From Pseudonocardia sp. (GTDB taxonomy: Bacteria; Actinomycetota; Actinomycetes; Mycobacteriales; Pseudonocardiaceae), in NCBI GenBank assembly GCA_029263115.1, contig JAJCYC010000032.1, positions 1 through 64,000 on the forward strand: DNA of 64,000 nucleotides, given 5' to 3'. How positions within the stretch are numbered: position 1 is the stretch's first letter; every line of letters begins with the position of its first letter. The position numbers and the translations under genes were made by a program. Shown here one piece after another: positions 16,388 through 28,769 of this stretch. The notes beneath the pieces were generated by a model, which did not search any database, was not told the DNA's origin, and worked only from the letters and a program-made list of their open reading frames with translations.

Positions 16388-17112
16388 GTGTTCGTGCAGA
16401 AGCTCCGGGGCGAGCTGCGCCGCGGCGGCTACGACGTGCTGCACAGTCACGGCTGGCTCGCCGGCCTGGCCACCCAGCTCGCCGCCCCCACCGGACGGGG
16501 CACCGGCGGCCCCGCCCGGGTGCCGCTGGTGCACACCCTCGGCCGACCGAGGCTGACGGCCACCCCCGACGACGACCCCGGCGCCCCTGCGCTCTGCGCG
16601 CCGACCACCTGATCGCCACCAGCGCACACGAGCGCGACACGCTGCTCGGCGCCGGCGTCGCCCGGCACCGGATCTCCGTGGTGCCCCCCGGAACCCGCAC
16701 CGACGAGCGGGCCGACCCGGCGACCAGGCCCCGCGGCTTCGGCACCCCCCGCCAGCGCCGCACCCCCACCGGCTGCTCCTTTTCGGCCCACCCACCCGGG
16801 CAGCCAGCAAGGTGGCCGCGCTCACCGCGCTACCGCGCACCGAGCTCACCGTCTGCCCCACCGAACCCGCGCCGGGCGACGCGGTGCTCCGGTTGGGCGA
16901 GCTGGCCGCCCGGCTGGGGGTGGGCCACCGGGTGCGCGTGGAGCACGGACCGACCCCGTCGCTCCGGCGGCCGCTGATCGGCCGCGCCGATCTCGTCCTG
17001 TGCGCCGATCTCGTCCTGTGCCTGGCCGCTTCCGGGCACGACGGCGCCGAGCACCTCGAGGCCATGGCACAGGGTGTGCCGGTGATCGCCGGGAACGCGC
17101 AGGCTTTCCCGA
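16388..17112 (+). pseudogene. glycosyltransferase family 4 remnant, frameshifted and truncated
   Basis: Fragments of one GT4 enzyme appear in different frames. The first is FVQKLRGELRRGGYDVLHSHGWLAGLATQL then RVPLVHTLG (16388-16610), with DHLIATSAHERDTLLGAGVARHRISVVPPGT following in a second frame (about 16600-16720). After that come the C-terminal Rossmann half AALTALPRTELTVCPTEP, GHRVRVEHGPTP and HLEAMAQGVPVIAG in a third (16812-17090). The sugar-donor region after the last motif is missing; the ferritin-like gene ends there on the other strand. An 18-bp exact tandem duplication (16984-17019) adds six residues (ADLVLC twice). It is a decayed gene, not expressed as one protein. Confidence 0.8.
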
Positions 17113-18081
17113 TCAGCCCACCCCGGCGGCCTCCCTCGCGATGGCCGCCACCCGGGCCTGGGCGGCGGAGACCACACCGGCGCGATCCTTGTGGGCCTCC
17201 TCGTAACGCACGATCGCCCGCACCTCGTCGGTGTCGTCCAGCTCCTTGATGCGCGTGATCGCCTCCGGCATGCCGAGCTCGTGGTATCCCGGGATTGGCA
17301 GCTCGGCCTCGGTAAGCGAACCGAGCTCCTCCCGGGTGCCGCGCACGGCCCGCGCCGTGCCGTCGGCGCCATCCCGGCGTGCCACCGATTCAGCGCGCTC
17401 CAGCGCCGCGTCCCGCCCGGTGCTCAGCACGTCGCGGGCGTCCCGGCCGAGGGTCACCGCGCGGTCGGAGATCTCGCCGAGGGTGTCCCGGGCCTGGTCG
17501 GCCGAGCGCCGGGTACGGTCCACCGCCCGGTTGAGCTGTTCGCGGGCCACCCGGGCCGGTACGTTCAGCACCAGGGTCATGCCCCCCGCGACCCGCTGGA
17601 ACGGGGTCGCCCGCAACGCCGCCGGCCCGCCCAGTGCCTCCTCGGCGAGCACGGTGGAGATCCAGTCGATGGTCTCGGTATGGGCGGCCTCCAACCGGTC
17701 GGCCAACTGGCGGGTCGAAGGTCGGTGGGCCGCCTCGGCCAGCGTTCTCAGGTAGCGGGCCCGCCCCTGGAGCTGCTGCTCGAGGGCGAGGTCCTGGAGC
17801 AACGCCTCGTCGAACGACACCGCCTGCTCCACGGTTGCCTTGAGCAGCGCGGTGAGCCGGCCGACCAGCGGGGTGACCACGTCCGGCACCCCACCGGCCG
17901 CGCGCAGCTCCTTGGCGATCTGGCGACCACGCCGGTCGGCGTTCTCCGCGTTCTGGGTCAGCTCGCGACGGACCGCGTCGGTACGGGCCTGAACGACCCT
18001 GGTCCGGGCGATCTGGGCCTCGGTACTGGTCAACTGCAGGATGGTCCGCAACTGTCGGATGAGCGGTGCGTTCGACCTCAT
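17113..18081 (-). CDS. ferritin-like helical domain protein
   Basis: The 322-residue protein has an N-terminal four-helix region (about 20-165), with segments such as [29 protein letters not shown] and [19 protein letters not shown] that resemble ferritin-like domains with spaced Glu and His residues. A long charged coiled-coil middle follows, and then a C-terminal segment [46 protein letters not shown]. Metal binding is plausible but not proven. It is a single gene, divergent from the catalase gene 226 bp away, and the two may share an oxidative-stress role. Confidence 0.65.
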   Translation of the reverse strand: MRSNAPLIRQLRTILQLTSTEAQIARTRVVQARTDAVRRELTQNAENADRRGRQIAKELRAAGGVPDVVTPLVGRLTALLKATVEQAVSFDEALLQDLALEQQLQGRARYLRTLAEAAHRPSTRQLADRLEAAHTETIDWISTVLAEEALGGPAALRATPFQRVAGGMTLVLNVPARVAREQLNRAVDRTRRSADQARDTLGEISDRAVTLGRDARDVLSTGRDAALERAESVARRDGADGTARAVRGTREELGSLTEAELPIPGYHELGMPEAITRIKELDDTDEVRAIVRYEEAHKDRAGVVSAAQARVAAIAREAAGVG

Positions 18082-18307
18082 ACACGTCCTTCGTGTTGGT
18101 TCTCCGCGTTCATGGCCGACTCTGCTTACCCGGCCAGCGCGATGTCAAAGATCCCGCCGCCCCCCGATCCGGCCGGATCTCCAGCCGGTGCCCTGCCGTG
18201 CTCCGGCCCGAGGACGGCCACCGATCCGGGTTTCGGCCGCGGCCTCCCGGGTATGCCGAGCGCCGGCCCCGATCGCCCGGCCGACACCCGCCACGAGGAG
18301 GCACAGC

Positions 18308-19831
18308 TTGCCCGAGGAGCGCACCAGCCCGACCACCACCGACGCCGGTATCCCGGTCGAGAGTGACGAGCACTCGCTCACCGTCGGACCCGGTGGGCCG
18401 ATCCTGCTGCAGGACAGCTACCTGATCGAGCAGATGGCGCAGTTCAACCGGGAGCGGATCCCCGAGCGGCAACCGCACGCCAAGGGCAGCGGCGCCTTCG
18501 GCCGCTTCGAGGTGACCGGCGACGTGAGCGCGTTCACCAGGGCCGCGCTGTTCCAACCCGGCGCCGACACCGAGCTGGCGGTCCGGTTCTCCACCGTGGC
18601 CGGCGAACGCGGCAGCCCGGACACCTGGCGCGACCCCCGAGGGTTCTCGGTCAAGTTCTATACGCCCGAGGGCAACTACGACATGGTGGGTAACAACACG
18701 CCGGTGTTCTTCATCAAGGACCCGATGAAGTTCCAGCACTTCATCCGGTCCCAGAAGCGGCGGGCGGACAACAACCTGCGCGACCACGACATGCAGTGGG
18801 ACTTCTGGACGCTCTCCCCGGAGTCTGCGCACCAGGTGACCTGGCTGATGGGCGACCGGGGGATCCCGCGCACCTGGCGGCACATGAACGGCTACACCTC
18901 GCACACCTACCAGTGGATCAACGCCGAAGGCCGCCAGTTCTGGGTGAAGTACCACTTCAGGACCGACCAGGGCGTCGAGTTCTTCACCCAGCACGAGGCC
19001 GACCAGATGGCCGCCGTCGACACCGACTACCACACCCGGGACCTGTTCGAGCACATCCGGGACGGCGAGTACCCGAGCTGGACGATGTACGCGCAGGTCA
19101 TGCCCTACGACGACGCGCCCGGGTACCGCTTCAACCCGTTCGACCTGACGAAGGTGTGGCCGCACGAGGACTACCCGCTGATCGAGGTCGGCCGGATGAG
19201 GCTGGAGCGCAATCCCACCGACAACCACACCGAGATCGAGCAGTTGGCGTTCCAGCCGAACAACCTGGTGCCCGGCATCGGCCCGAGCCCGGACCGGATG
19301 CTGCTGGCCCGGCTGTTCGCCTACGCCGACGCGCACCGCTACCGCCTCGGCGTCAACTACCAGCAGATCCCGGTGAACGCGCCGGTGTGCCCGGTGCGCT
19401 CGTACAGCAAGGACGGCGCCATGCGGATCGACAAGGTGTCCGACCCGGTCTACGCGCCCAACTCCCAGGGCGGCCCGGCCGCGGACACCGAGCGCTACGG
19501 CCGGGTGCCGACCTGGCAGGCCGACGGTCAGATCATGCGGTCGGCCTACGTCGAGCACGCGCAGGACGACGACTGGGGCCAGGCCGGCACCCTGGTGCGC
19601 GACGTCATGGACGACGCCGGTCGGGAACGCCTGGTCGACAACGTGGTGGGCCATCTGCTCAACGCGGTCACCGAACCGGTGCTGGAGCGCGCCTTCGAGT
19701 ACTGGCGCAACGTCGACAAGTCGATCGGCGAGAAGATCGAGTCCGGCGTGCGCGCGAATGCCCGGGATCAAGACCCGAAGGCCGGCCAGCAGGCCAACCC
19801 GGCAAGGGAGAGCATGCGGACCAAGGCCTGA
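18308..19831 (+). CDS. katA: haem catalase (small-subunit, clade 3-like)
   Basis: The 507-residue enzyme converts hydrogen peroxide to water and oxygen. A TTG start at 18308 is chosen because GAGGAGG lies six bases upstream and no better start fits. Key residues are the catalytic His57 ([15 protein letters not shown]), the Asn in [17 protein letters not shown], and the proximal haem ligand Tyr339 in [17 protein letters not shown]. Length and the absence of a C-terminal flavodoxin-like domain put it among small-subunit catalases. The 226-bp gap before it contains a 14-bp palindrome GATCCGGCCGGATC (18166-18179) but no obvious repressor gene next to it. Confidence 0.95.
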   Translation: MPEERTSPTTTDAGIPVESDEHSLTVGPGGPILLQDSYLIEQMAQFNRERIPERQPHAKGSGAFGRFEVTGDVSAFTRAALFQPGADTELAVRFSTVAGERGSPDTWRDPRGFSVKFYTPEGNYDMVGNNTPVFFIKDPMKFQHFIRSQKRRADNNLRDHDMQWDFWTLSPESAHQVTWLMGDRGIPRTWRHMNGYTSHTYQWINAEGRQFWVKYHFRTDQGVEFFTQHEADQMAAVDTDYHTRDLFEHIRDGEYPSWTMYAQVMPYDDAPGYRFNPFDLTKVWPHEDYPLIEVGRMRLERNPTDNHTEIEQLAFQPNNLVPGIGPSPDRMLLARLFAYADAHRYRLGVNYQQIPVNAPVCPVRSYSKDGAMRIDKVSDPVYAPNSQGGPAADTERYGRVPTWQADGQIMRSAYVEHAQDDDWGQAGTLVRDVMDDAGRERLVDNVVGHLLNAVTEPVLERAFEYWRNVDKSIGEKIESGVRANARDQDPKAGQQANPARESMRTKA

Positions 19832-20005
19832 CCCCGCACAGCGCTGCCCTCCGGCCGACCCGACCCGGCCGGCACCGCGACCGCGGAGATCGGCCGAGCG
19901 AGGAGGACGAGGTTGTCGGAGCCCACGCGCCAGCACGTAGAGTGACGCCGTATCGGGCCGCGAGCCCCGGTCGACCATGGCCGGACGTCACGCAAGGGGG
20001 TGCTC

Positions 20006-21865
20006 GTGGGATACCACCTGGGGGTCGACCTGGGGACCACCTATGTCGCGGCAGCCCTGACGTACGGCTCGCAGCCGGAGATGGTCACCCTCGGTGGACG
20101 CTCGGTGATGATCCCGTCGGTGGTCTACCTCGGCGAGGACGGTCAGCGGCTGTCCGGCGAAGCCGCCGTCCGGCGGGCGGCGACCGAGCCGGGGCGGGTC
20201 GCGCGGACGTTCAAGCGTCGGCTGGGCGACCCGATCCCGGTTCGCGTCGGCGGGCAGACGGTGCCGGTGACCGAACTGCTGGCCGAGCTGCTGCGCGACG
20301 TCGTCCGTACGGTGACCCAGCAGGAGGGTGAGCCGCCGGAGCGGGCCGTGCTCACCCATCCCGCCAGCTGGGGCCCCTACCGCCGCGGCGTGTTCGACGA
20401 GGTCCCCGCACTGGCCGGCCTGCGTGCCGGGCCCACGGTGACCGAACCGGCCGCCGCCGCGATCCACTACGCGAGCACCCACCGCAGGCCCGAGGGCGAG
20501 GTCGTGGCGGTGTACGACCTCGGGGGCGGCACCTTCGACGTCACGGTGTTGCGCACCCGGGCCGACGGTTGCGAGATCCTCGGCGTGCCGGAAGGGATCG
20601 AACGGCTGGGCGGCATCGACTTCGACGAGGCCCTGTTCGCGCACATCGACCACGAGACCGGCGGCGAGCTCACCGCGCTCGACCTGCGCGAGCCACAGGC
20701 TGCACTGGCCGTGTCCAGGGTCCGCCAGGACTGCGCGCTGGCCAAGGAGAACCTCTCCCACGACTCCGAGGCCCTGATCCCGGTGTTCCTGCCCGACCGC
20801 AACTTCGACATCCGGGTCACCCGGGAGCAGTTCGAAGGCCTGATCCACGCCCACCTGGAGTCGACGGTCGGCGCGCTGGAACGGACCCTGCGCTCCGCGC
20901 ACCTCGACGCGGACGAGGTCGACGCGGTCCTGCTGGTCGGCGGGTCGTCGCGGATCCCCCTGGTCGCCCGGATGGTGCGGGATCTGCTCGGACGACCGAC
21001 CGTGGTCGACACCCACCCGAAGTACGCCGTCGCCCTCGGCGCCGCCATCCTGTCCGACACGTTGATCGACGAGCCGGTACCGGCCGCGGCCGAGCGGCCG
21101 GCACGACGCCCGCCGGTGGCCGCTCCCCCGCCCGCCGAGGTGGGCGACCCGCCGACACTGACGTTGGTCGCGGACGGGCGGCGCATCGCCGTGCCGCCGG
21201 AGCGGCCCTTCGTCATCGGCCGCTGCGACGACGCGCAGGTGGCGCTGACCGACTCGCTCGTCTCCCGCCGGCACGCGGTCGTCGAGCTGACCGACCAGGG
21301 CTGGACCCTGACCGACTTCAGCCGCAACGGCACGTACCTCGGCGACGAGCGGATCGCCGAGATCCGGGTGACCCGGCCGATGACCCTGCGCCTCGGTGAC
21401 CCTGCGGACGGGGTCCGGATCGAGCTCGTCCCGGGAGCCGCCGGCCCGGTCTACGCCCTCGGCCCACCGCTGGACGTCGGGGCCAGCGTGCACGGGCGGC
21501 TGACCGCGGTGCACAGCCTGAGCACCGGGCTGTTGCGGGTGGGCAGGTCGGCGGACAACGACGTGGTCCTGGACGACGATCTCGTGTCCCGCCGGCATGC
21601 CGAGCTTCGGCGCTCCGGCCACTCGTGGCAGCTGGTCGACCTCGACAGCGCCAACGGCACCTTCGTCAACGACCACCGGATCACCTCGGCCCCCATCACG
21701 CCGCACGACGTGATCCGGGTGGGACTCAGCCTGCTGCAGCTCGACGGTGACCGGCTCGTGGAGTGCCTCGCCGTCGCACCGCGCAGGCCGGCCGGCGCCG
21801 GGCGCACCGGCGGCCGAGGCTGGCGCACCATCTACCCGCCCGGCGCGGACGACCCCGACGCCTGA
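20006..21865 (+). CDS. Hsp70/DnaK-like ATPase fused to two FHA domains
   Basis: This 619-residue protein starts at the GTG at 20006 (AAGGGG six bases upstream; a GTG at 20000 is also in frame). Residues 1-355 are an Hsp70 nucleotide-binding domain with phosphate loop LGVDLGTTYVA, second phosphate loop YDLGGGTFDVTVL and adenosine motif LVGGSSRIPLV. The peptide-binding domain is replaced by two forkhead-associated domains (about 387-475 and 499-585), each with GR, S-RRHA and NGT motifs that bind phosphothreonine. It probably couples ATP-driven change to Ser/Thr-kinase signalling. No kinase gene is adjacent. Confidence 0.92.
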   Translation: MGYHLGVDLGTTYVAAALTYGSQPEMVTLGGRSVMIPSVVYLGEDGQRLSGEAAVRRAATEPGRVARTFKRRLGDPIPVRVGGQTVPVTELLAELLRDVVRTVTQQEGEPPERAVLTHPASWGPYRRGVFDEVPALAGLRAGPTVTEPAAAAIHYASTHRRPEGEVVAVYDLGGGTFDVTVLRTRADGCEILGVPEGIERLGGIDFDEALFAHIDHETGGELTALDLREPQAALAVSRVRQDCALAKENLSHDSEALIPVFLPDRNFDIRVTREQFEGLIHAHLESTVGALERTLRSAHLDADEVDAVLLVGGSSRIPLVARMVRDLLGRPTVVDTHPKYAVALGAAILSDTLIDEPVPAAAERPARRPPVAAPPPAEVGDPPTLTLVADGRRIAVPPERPFVIGRCDDAQVALTDSLVSRRHAVVELTDQGWTLTDFSRNGTYLGDERIAEIRVTRPMTLRLGDPADGVRIELVPGAAGPVYALGPPLDVGASVHGRLTAVHSLSTGLLRVGRSADNDVVLDDDLVSRRHAELRRSGHSWQLVDLDSANGTFVNDHRITSAPITPHDVIRVGLSLLQLDGDRLVECLAVAPRRPAGAGRTGGRGWRTIYPPGADDPDA

Positions 21866-21888
21866 GCCGTGCCCGGCACGTGCCCACT

Positions 21889-24471
<2,583 letters not shown>

Positions 24472-24671
24472 GCGCACAGCGTCAGCCCGGCCGGCGGGGA
24501 CGGACAACCACGAGCAAGCGTCTCTCCTCAGGTCGGTGACCAGCAGGTTACCCGCCGACCGCGGTGACCCGGATCACCGGACCACCCCGCGACGATTCGC
24601 CGGCCGGCGCCATCCAACCTGGTGGGCCCGCACACCGGTGCGCGGTCGAACGGGGAACGAAGGGAACGATC

Positions 24672-24866
24672 ATGGGTCTCGGGGACAAGATCTCGAACAA
24701 GGCCGAGGAACTGAAGGGCAAGGCCAAGGAGGCGGTCGGCAAGGCCACCGGCAACGAGGAACTGGAGGCCGAGGGCAAGGTCAACCAGGGCAAGTCCGGC
24801 CTGAAGCAGGCCGGGGAGAGCGTGAAGGACGCGGCCAAGGACGTGAAGGACGCCTTCAAGAAGTGA
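24672..24866 (+). CDS. CsbD family stress protein
   Basis: The 64-residue protein is almost entirely Lys/Glu/Ala helix. It begins MGLGDKISNKAEELKGKAKEAVGKATGN and then carries the EAEGKVNQ element typical of CsbD proteins, which are induced by general stress (sigma-B regulon in Bacillus). It is soluble and without cofactor motifs. Function is unknown in the whole family. It stands alone and is followed by an inverted repeat. Confidence 0.88.
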   Translation: MGLGDKISNKAEELKGKAKEAVGKATGNEELEAEGKVNQGKSGLKQAGESVKDAAKDVKDAFKK

Positions 24867-24872
24867 CCCGTG

Positions 24873-24911
24873 CGGGGTGGTGCCCGATCTCAGGGACCGG
24901 GCTCCACCCCG
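24873..24911 (+). terminator. inverted repeat CGGGGTGG / CCACCCCG after csbD
   Basis: Perfect 8-bp arms (24873-24880 and 24904-24911) enclose a 23-base GC-rich loop seven bases after the CsbD stop. There is no T-run, so a weak or GC-type terminator is the best reading. From 24912 to about 25075 I see no gene. Confidence 0.4.
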
Positions 24912-25075
24912 GCGCGTGCAGGACGCCGGCTGACCGGCGGTGTCCGTCGATCCCGCGGCGGCGCTCAGGTCGTCGGCAGAGCCGCGCGGACCACGTCCAC
25001 CGGTTCGTCGCGCGTCGGACCGGGTGCGTAGGCCGGTCGCCAGCTGCCCTGCTCCCGGTCTCAGCCGGTAGGTGC

Positions 25076-25416
25076 GGTAGACGTACGCGAGGCCGCAGTC
25101 GCCGTCGAGATTCGGGCCGCGCCCGTGGGCGCCGGTCCGGTCAAGGCGCCCGGCCCGAGGCGTCCATGACCAGGTCGGCCTGCACGAGGGACCCGTCGAC
25201 CCGGGCGCCGACGACCCGACCGCGCTCGGAGACCAGTCCGTCGACGTGACCGGTACGCAGGGTGATCCCGGGCTGCCTCCCTGTCGTGTGCCGGAGCGCC
25301 CGCTCGAAGGTCGATCGACGGGAGAGCACTCCCAGCGGCTGGGGAGATCCGGCGGGGTCCGGCGCTTCCACGGGCCGGACCCGGGCGACCGTGGCCGAGC
25401 CGCTCGAGGTCGACAA
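25076..25416 (-). pseudogene. FAD-dependent oxidoreductase remnant
   Basis: On the minus strand a fragment reads GVLSRRSTFERALRHTTGRQPGITLRTG, then VVGARVDGSLVQADLVMDASGR (25141-25340), the middle of a flavin monooxygenase or ring-hydroxylating reductase. A stop interrupts it, and a following piece in another frame reads DCGLAYVYRTYRL (about 25076-25110), also typical of that family. The FAD-binding GxGxxG start and the C-terminal half are absent. I read it as a decayed gene fragment at the edge of the arsenic island. Confidence 0.65.
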
Positions 25417-25533
25417 GGCCGACGGCCAGACGAGGAAACGCTGAGTGGGAGGACCCCACCACGGTGACGCAGCCGGCGCGGCAGGTCGGACCGGAGACGT
25501 CGTTGTCCGTCTCGCACGCCACGCCCGACCGGT

Positions 25534-25908
25534 TCACTCAGGGGCGTCGGCCTTGACGGTGTAGACCTCCCACGCCTCGGCGCCGGGGCCGTGGACCCAC
25601 ACCTTGTCCTGCAACGCGTAGCAGCAGGTGGTGTCGTTCTCGACCTGGGTGAACAGGCCCAGCTCCGCCAGGCGCCCGGTGGCGGCGTTGACCTGTTCGG
25701 TGGACTCGACCTCGACGCCGAGATGGTCCATGACGGTCGGCTGGTCCCCGTCCCCTTCGATGAGCACGAGCTTCAGTGGAGGCTCGGTGATCGCGAAGTT
25801 GGCGTAACCGGGGCGGCGCTTGGCCGGCTCGACGCCGAACAGCGAGCGGTAGAACGCGATCGATCCTTCGAGGTCGGATACCCGCAACGCCAGCTGAACA
25901 CGGGACAT
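25534..25908 (-). CDS. arsI: ArsI-type C-As lyase / CadI-like VOC protein
   Basis: The 124-residue protein is a one-domain VOC enzyme. ArsI cleaves the carbon-arsenic bond of trivalent organoarsenicals with Fe(II) and oxygen. The diagnostic vicinal cysteines are Cys95-Cys96 (NDTTCCYALQDK), and the metal triad is probably Gln5, His62 and Glu114, at spacings matching known ArsI. CadI-type proteins of unknown activity share this pattern. It is divergent from arsR, 79 bp away, and is presumably controlled from that intergenic region. Confidence 0.87.
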   Translation of the reverse strand: MSRVQLALRVSDLEGSIAFYRSLFGVEPAKRRPGYANFAITEPPLKLVLIEGDGDQPTVMDHLGVEVESTEQVNAATGRLAELGLFTQVENDTTCCYALQDKVWVHGPGAEAWEVYTVKADAPE

Positions 25909-25987
25909 GTGCCAGTCACTCCCTCTTGCTTCGATTTCTGTCGAGATAGACCTTGCGCCCTGATTAGAGTCCTGTCAAGGTAGAAGG

Positions 25988-26356
25988 GTGTCGAATCAAA
26001 CGGGCCTGTTGACCGAGTTGCCGGGCGTGGCGGGCTGCTGCTCCCCACTGGTCCGTAAGCCACTGACTGCTCCTCAGGCGGTGGACCTGTCCCGCTTGTT
26101 CAAGGCGATGGGCGACCCGGTCCGGCTGCGCCTGCTCTCCCTGATCGCCTCCCACGAAGGCGGCGAGGCCTGCGTGTGTGACCTCTCCGGGGTGTTCGAT
26201 CTGACCGGGCCGACGATCTCGCATCACCTCAAGGTGCTGCGTGAGGCCGGTCTGATCGCCGGCGAGCGACGAGGCACCTGGATCTACTACCGGATCCAGC
26301 CGGAGGTCCTGGCCCAGCTCGCGGCGGTACTCCGGCCGGCCGGGGCCTCGGTGTGA
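25988..26356 (+). CDS. arsR: ArsR-family arsenite-responsive repressor
   Basis: The 122-residue winged-helix repressor starts at a GTG. The alpha3 sensor motif CVCDL (Cys62, Cys64) is the classic As(III) site of ArsR. A further Cys pair (Cys17-Cys18) is in the N-terminal tail, giving three or four potential thiol ligands. The recognition helix is GPTISHHLKVLREAGLI, followed by the wing RRGTWIYYRI. Its stop overlaps the aquaporin start (GTGA), so the two genes are coupled. Confidence 0.93.
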   Translation: MSNQTGLLTELPGVAGCCSPLVRKPLTAPQAVDLSRLFKAMGDPVRLRLLSLIASHEGGEACVCDLSGVFDLTGPTISHHLKVLREAGLIAGERRGTWIYYRIQPEVLAQLAAVLRPAGASV

Positions 26357-27135
26357 GCGCACCTCTCGCGCGCCGGTTGTTGGCCGAGCTGGTCGGCACC
26401 GCGCTGCTGGTCACCGTCGTGGTCGGGTCGGGCATCGCGGCACAACAACTGTCCCCGGGCGATGTCGGGCTGCAGCTGTTGGAGAACTCGATGGCCACGG
26501 TGTTCGGTCTCGGGGTGCTGATCCTGCTGTTCGGCCCGGTCTCCGGGGCGCACTTCAACCCCGTCGTCTCCGGTGTCGACTGGTTGCTCGGGCGCCGCGC
26601 GGGCACCGGTCTGACGGGGCGGGAGGTAGCGGCCTACACCCTCGCCCAATGTGCCGGCGCGGTACTCGGGGCGATGCTGGCGAACGCCATGTTCGAGCTC
26701 GCAGTCGTGCAGATCTCGACGAAGTACCGGGCGGGCGGCGGGCACTGGATCGGTGAGATCGTCGCCACCGCCGGGCTGATCGCGCTGATCTTCGCACTGA
26801 GCCGTACCGCTCGGGCGTCGTTGTCGGCCGTCGCGGTCGGTTCGTACATCGGCGCGGCCTACTGGTTCACCTCCTCCACCTCGTTCGCCAATCCGGCGGT
26901 CACCATCGGCCGAATCTTCTCCGACTCCTTCGCCGGCATCGGGCCGGCGTCGGTGCCAGGTTTCATCGTGGCCCAACTGATCGGCGCGGGCCTCGGTACC
27001 ACGCTGGTCCTCGCCCTGTACCCGGACGTCGGTGGTAGCGCGTCCGGCGGGGTGGTTCCCCGGGATATCGACGGGCCCGCCACCGGCAGTCCTTCCCCCA
27101 CAGGTCCCGACCCGGTTCTATCCGAGTCGCCGTAG
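26353..27135 (+). CDS. MIP-family aquaporin / aquaglyceroporin, arsenic-associated
   Basis: This 260-residue channel has six membrane spans and two half-helices with NPV (69-71 in AHFNPVVSG) and NPA (180-182 in FANPAVT). The first NPA is changed to NPV. The C-terminal 35 residues are an acidic Pro/Ser tail. Aquaglyceroporins pass As(OH)3, and in some bacteria an aquaporin with ArsC replaces an arsenite pump by letting arsenite made from arsenate leave by diffusion. As no Acr3 or ArsB gene occurs in the island, that role fits here (inference from context). It overlaps arsR by 4 bp. Confidence 0.9.
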   Translation: MSAPLARRLLAELVGTALLVTVVVGSGIAAQQLSPGDVGLQLLENSMATVFGLGVLILLFGPVSGAHFNPVVSGVDWLLGRRAGTGLTGREVAAYTLAQCAGAVLGAMLANAMFELAVVQISTKYRAGGGHWIGEIVATAGLIALIFALSRTARASLSAVAVGSYIGAAYWFTSSTSFANPAVTIGRIFSDSFAGIGPASVPGFIVAQLIGAGLGTTLVLALYPDVGGSASGGVVPRDIDGPATGSPSPTGPDPVLSESP

Positions 27136-27201
27136 TTCGCACTCCCGCTGCGGCAGGTAGGCCACTGAGGGCCTGCGTCCGAACCGAAAAGGATCACGAT
27201 C

Positions 27202-27480
27202 ATGCCCAGTGTCGAGATCTACGACCCGGCGATGCTCGACCGGGGTCTGTGGCCCCTCGGTCGACCCGGCGCTGACCCGGTTCGCGGCCGACATCGCCTC
27301 GCTGGACGCCACCGGGATCGAGGTCCGGCGCTACGGACTGGCCTCCGAGCCCGCCCGGTTCGTCGAGCGCGGCGAGGTGCACGCGGTGCTGTCCGCGCAG
27401 GGCGAGGAAGGTTTGCCCGTTGTCGTCATCGATGACGTGCTCAAGTGCACCGGGCGCTACCCCAGCCGCGCCGAGCACCG
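27202..27480 (+). pseudogene. arsD: arsD pseudogene (arsenic metallochaperone) with frameshift at the Cys-Cys site
   Basis: The start reads MPSVEIYDPAM and then, in another frame, STGVCGPSVDPALTRFAADI through GLPVVVIDDVLKCTGRYPSRAE, together a typical ArsD. ArsD normally has MCC at the junction. Here the bases ATGCTCGACC leave room for a loss of five bases that would have coded the vicinal cysteines, so both the frame and the metal-binding pair are lost. ArsD carries As(III) to ArsA, so the loss would end chaperone function. A sequencing error could mimic this but would need a 5-base slip. Confidence 0.82.
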
Positions 27481-28300
27481 CCGCCGCCCCGCACACGGAC
27501 CTGCCGGGCGGGGATCCGGGCGATGGCCTCGACGGGCTCGTTGCCGACGCGACGCCATTCGTGTTCTTCACCGGCAAGGGCGGAGTCGGCAAGACCTCCA
27601 CCGCCTCTGCCACCGCGATCGCGCTGGCCGACGCCGGGCGACGGGTGCTGCTGGTCAGCACCGACCCGGCCTCGAACCTCGACGAGGTCCTGGGCATCCG
27701 CGCGGGGCGTGAGCCCGGCCCGGTCGGCGAGATCACCGGGCTCGACGCGATGGACATCGACCCGGGCGCCGCCGCCACCACGTACCGCGAGAAGGTGCTC
27801 GGCCCCTACCGCGATGCGCTCCCGGCATCGGTTGTCGCAGCCATCGAGGAACAGCTCTCCGGATCGTGCACCGTCGAGATCGCCGCGTTCAACGAATTCG
27901 TGGCATTGCTGACCGACCCCGGGATCGCCGGACGCTACGTTTGGCCAGTGCCGGCCGCCGGCCCGCGATCTCGCCATCCGACTCACCGACCCCGGCTACA
28001 CCCCGAATCCTGCTGGTCACCCTCCCCGAGGCCACCCCCGTCCACGAGGCCGCCGCCCTGCAGGCCGACCTCGCCCGCGCCGGCATCAAGCCGTATGCGT
28101 GGGTGGTCAATCAGAGCCTGGCCGCGGCCGCACCCACCGACCCCCTACTGGCCGCCCGGGCCGGATCGGAAGGCCGCTACCTCACCGAGGTCGCCACCCG
28201 GCACGCCGACCGAACCGCTGTCCTGGCCTGGAGTCCCGCCCCGCCGGTGGGCGCGGAGGCCCTCGCACAGCTCGCCGCCCCGCCCGTGGACGTCCCTGAT
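27480..28300 (+). pseudogene. arsA: arsA pseudogene (arsenite-transport ATPase), internally deleted
   Basis: The N-terminal half is intact in one frame: P-loop FFTGKGGVGKTSTASATAIALADAGRRVLLVSTDPASNLDEVLG up to FNEFVALLTDPGIAGRY. The next recognisable piece is the C-terminal ArsA segment ARDLAIRLTDPGYT, then after one extra C (near 28003) RILLVTLPEATPVHEAAALQADL, WVVNQSLAAA and PVGAEALAQL. About 250 residues, including the second ATPase half, are missing. With no Acr3 or ArsB partner present, this looks like a collapsed pump ATPase. The exact join to arsD is unclear, and no separate start codon is convincing. Confidence 0.82.
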
Positions 28301-28333
28301 CGCGGTGACCAGGGCACAACGAAGGAGCCCACA

Positions 28334-28762
28334 GTGGCAGAACTCCCCGAGGTCCTGTTCGTCTGTGTGCACAACGCCGGCCGTTCCCAGATGGCTGCCG
28401 CCCTGCTGCACCACCATGGCGCCGGCACGGTGCGCGTCACCTCCGCCGGGTCCGCGCCCGCCGCCCAGATCAACCCCGCCGTCCGCGAGGTCATGAACGA
28501 GATCGGCATCGATCTGTCCCACGAGTTCCCCAAGCGACTGACCACCGACGCGGTCGAGTCCGCAGACGTCGTGATCACCATGGGCTGTGGCGACGCCTGT
28601 CCGGTCTTCCCCGGCAAGCGCTACCTCGACTGGCAACTCGAGGATCCTGCTGGCAGGGCCGCGGCAGAGATCCGGCCCATCCGCGACGACATCGACGTGC
28701 GGGTCCGAGCCCTCCTCACCGAGCTGACGAATCAGCCGGCCGACGCACCCCCTCGGCACTGA
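28334..28762 (+). CDS. arsC: arsenate reductase ArsC (LMW-PTP fold)
   Basis: The 142-residue enzyme starts at a GTG with GAAGGAG six bases upstream, inside the tail of the broken arsA. The P-loop CVHNAGRS (Cys11 to Ser18) is the low-molecular-weight phosphatase CX5RS motif used for arsenate. The segment ITMGCGDACPVFPGKRYLDW supplies the second cysteines of the relay. In actinomycetes this type is usually recycled by mycothiol/mycoredoxin or thioredoxin. It reduces As(V) to As(III) for exit through the upstream aquaporin (inference). Confidence 0.93.
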   Translation: MAELPEVLFVCVHNAGRSQMAAALLHHHGAGTVRVTSAGSAPAAQINPAVREVMNEIGIDLSHEFPKRLTTDAVESADVVITMGCGDACPVFPGKRYLDWQLEDPAGRAAAEIRPIRDDIDVRVRALLTELTNQPADAPPRH

Positions 28763-28769
28763 CATCGCC

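Noticed and set aside
25141-25416. A complete small oxidoreductase gene
   Set aside because: It lacks the FAD-binding start and the C-terminal half, and the next family motif is in another frame; listed as a remnant.
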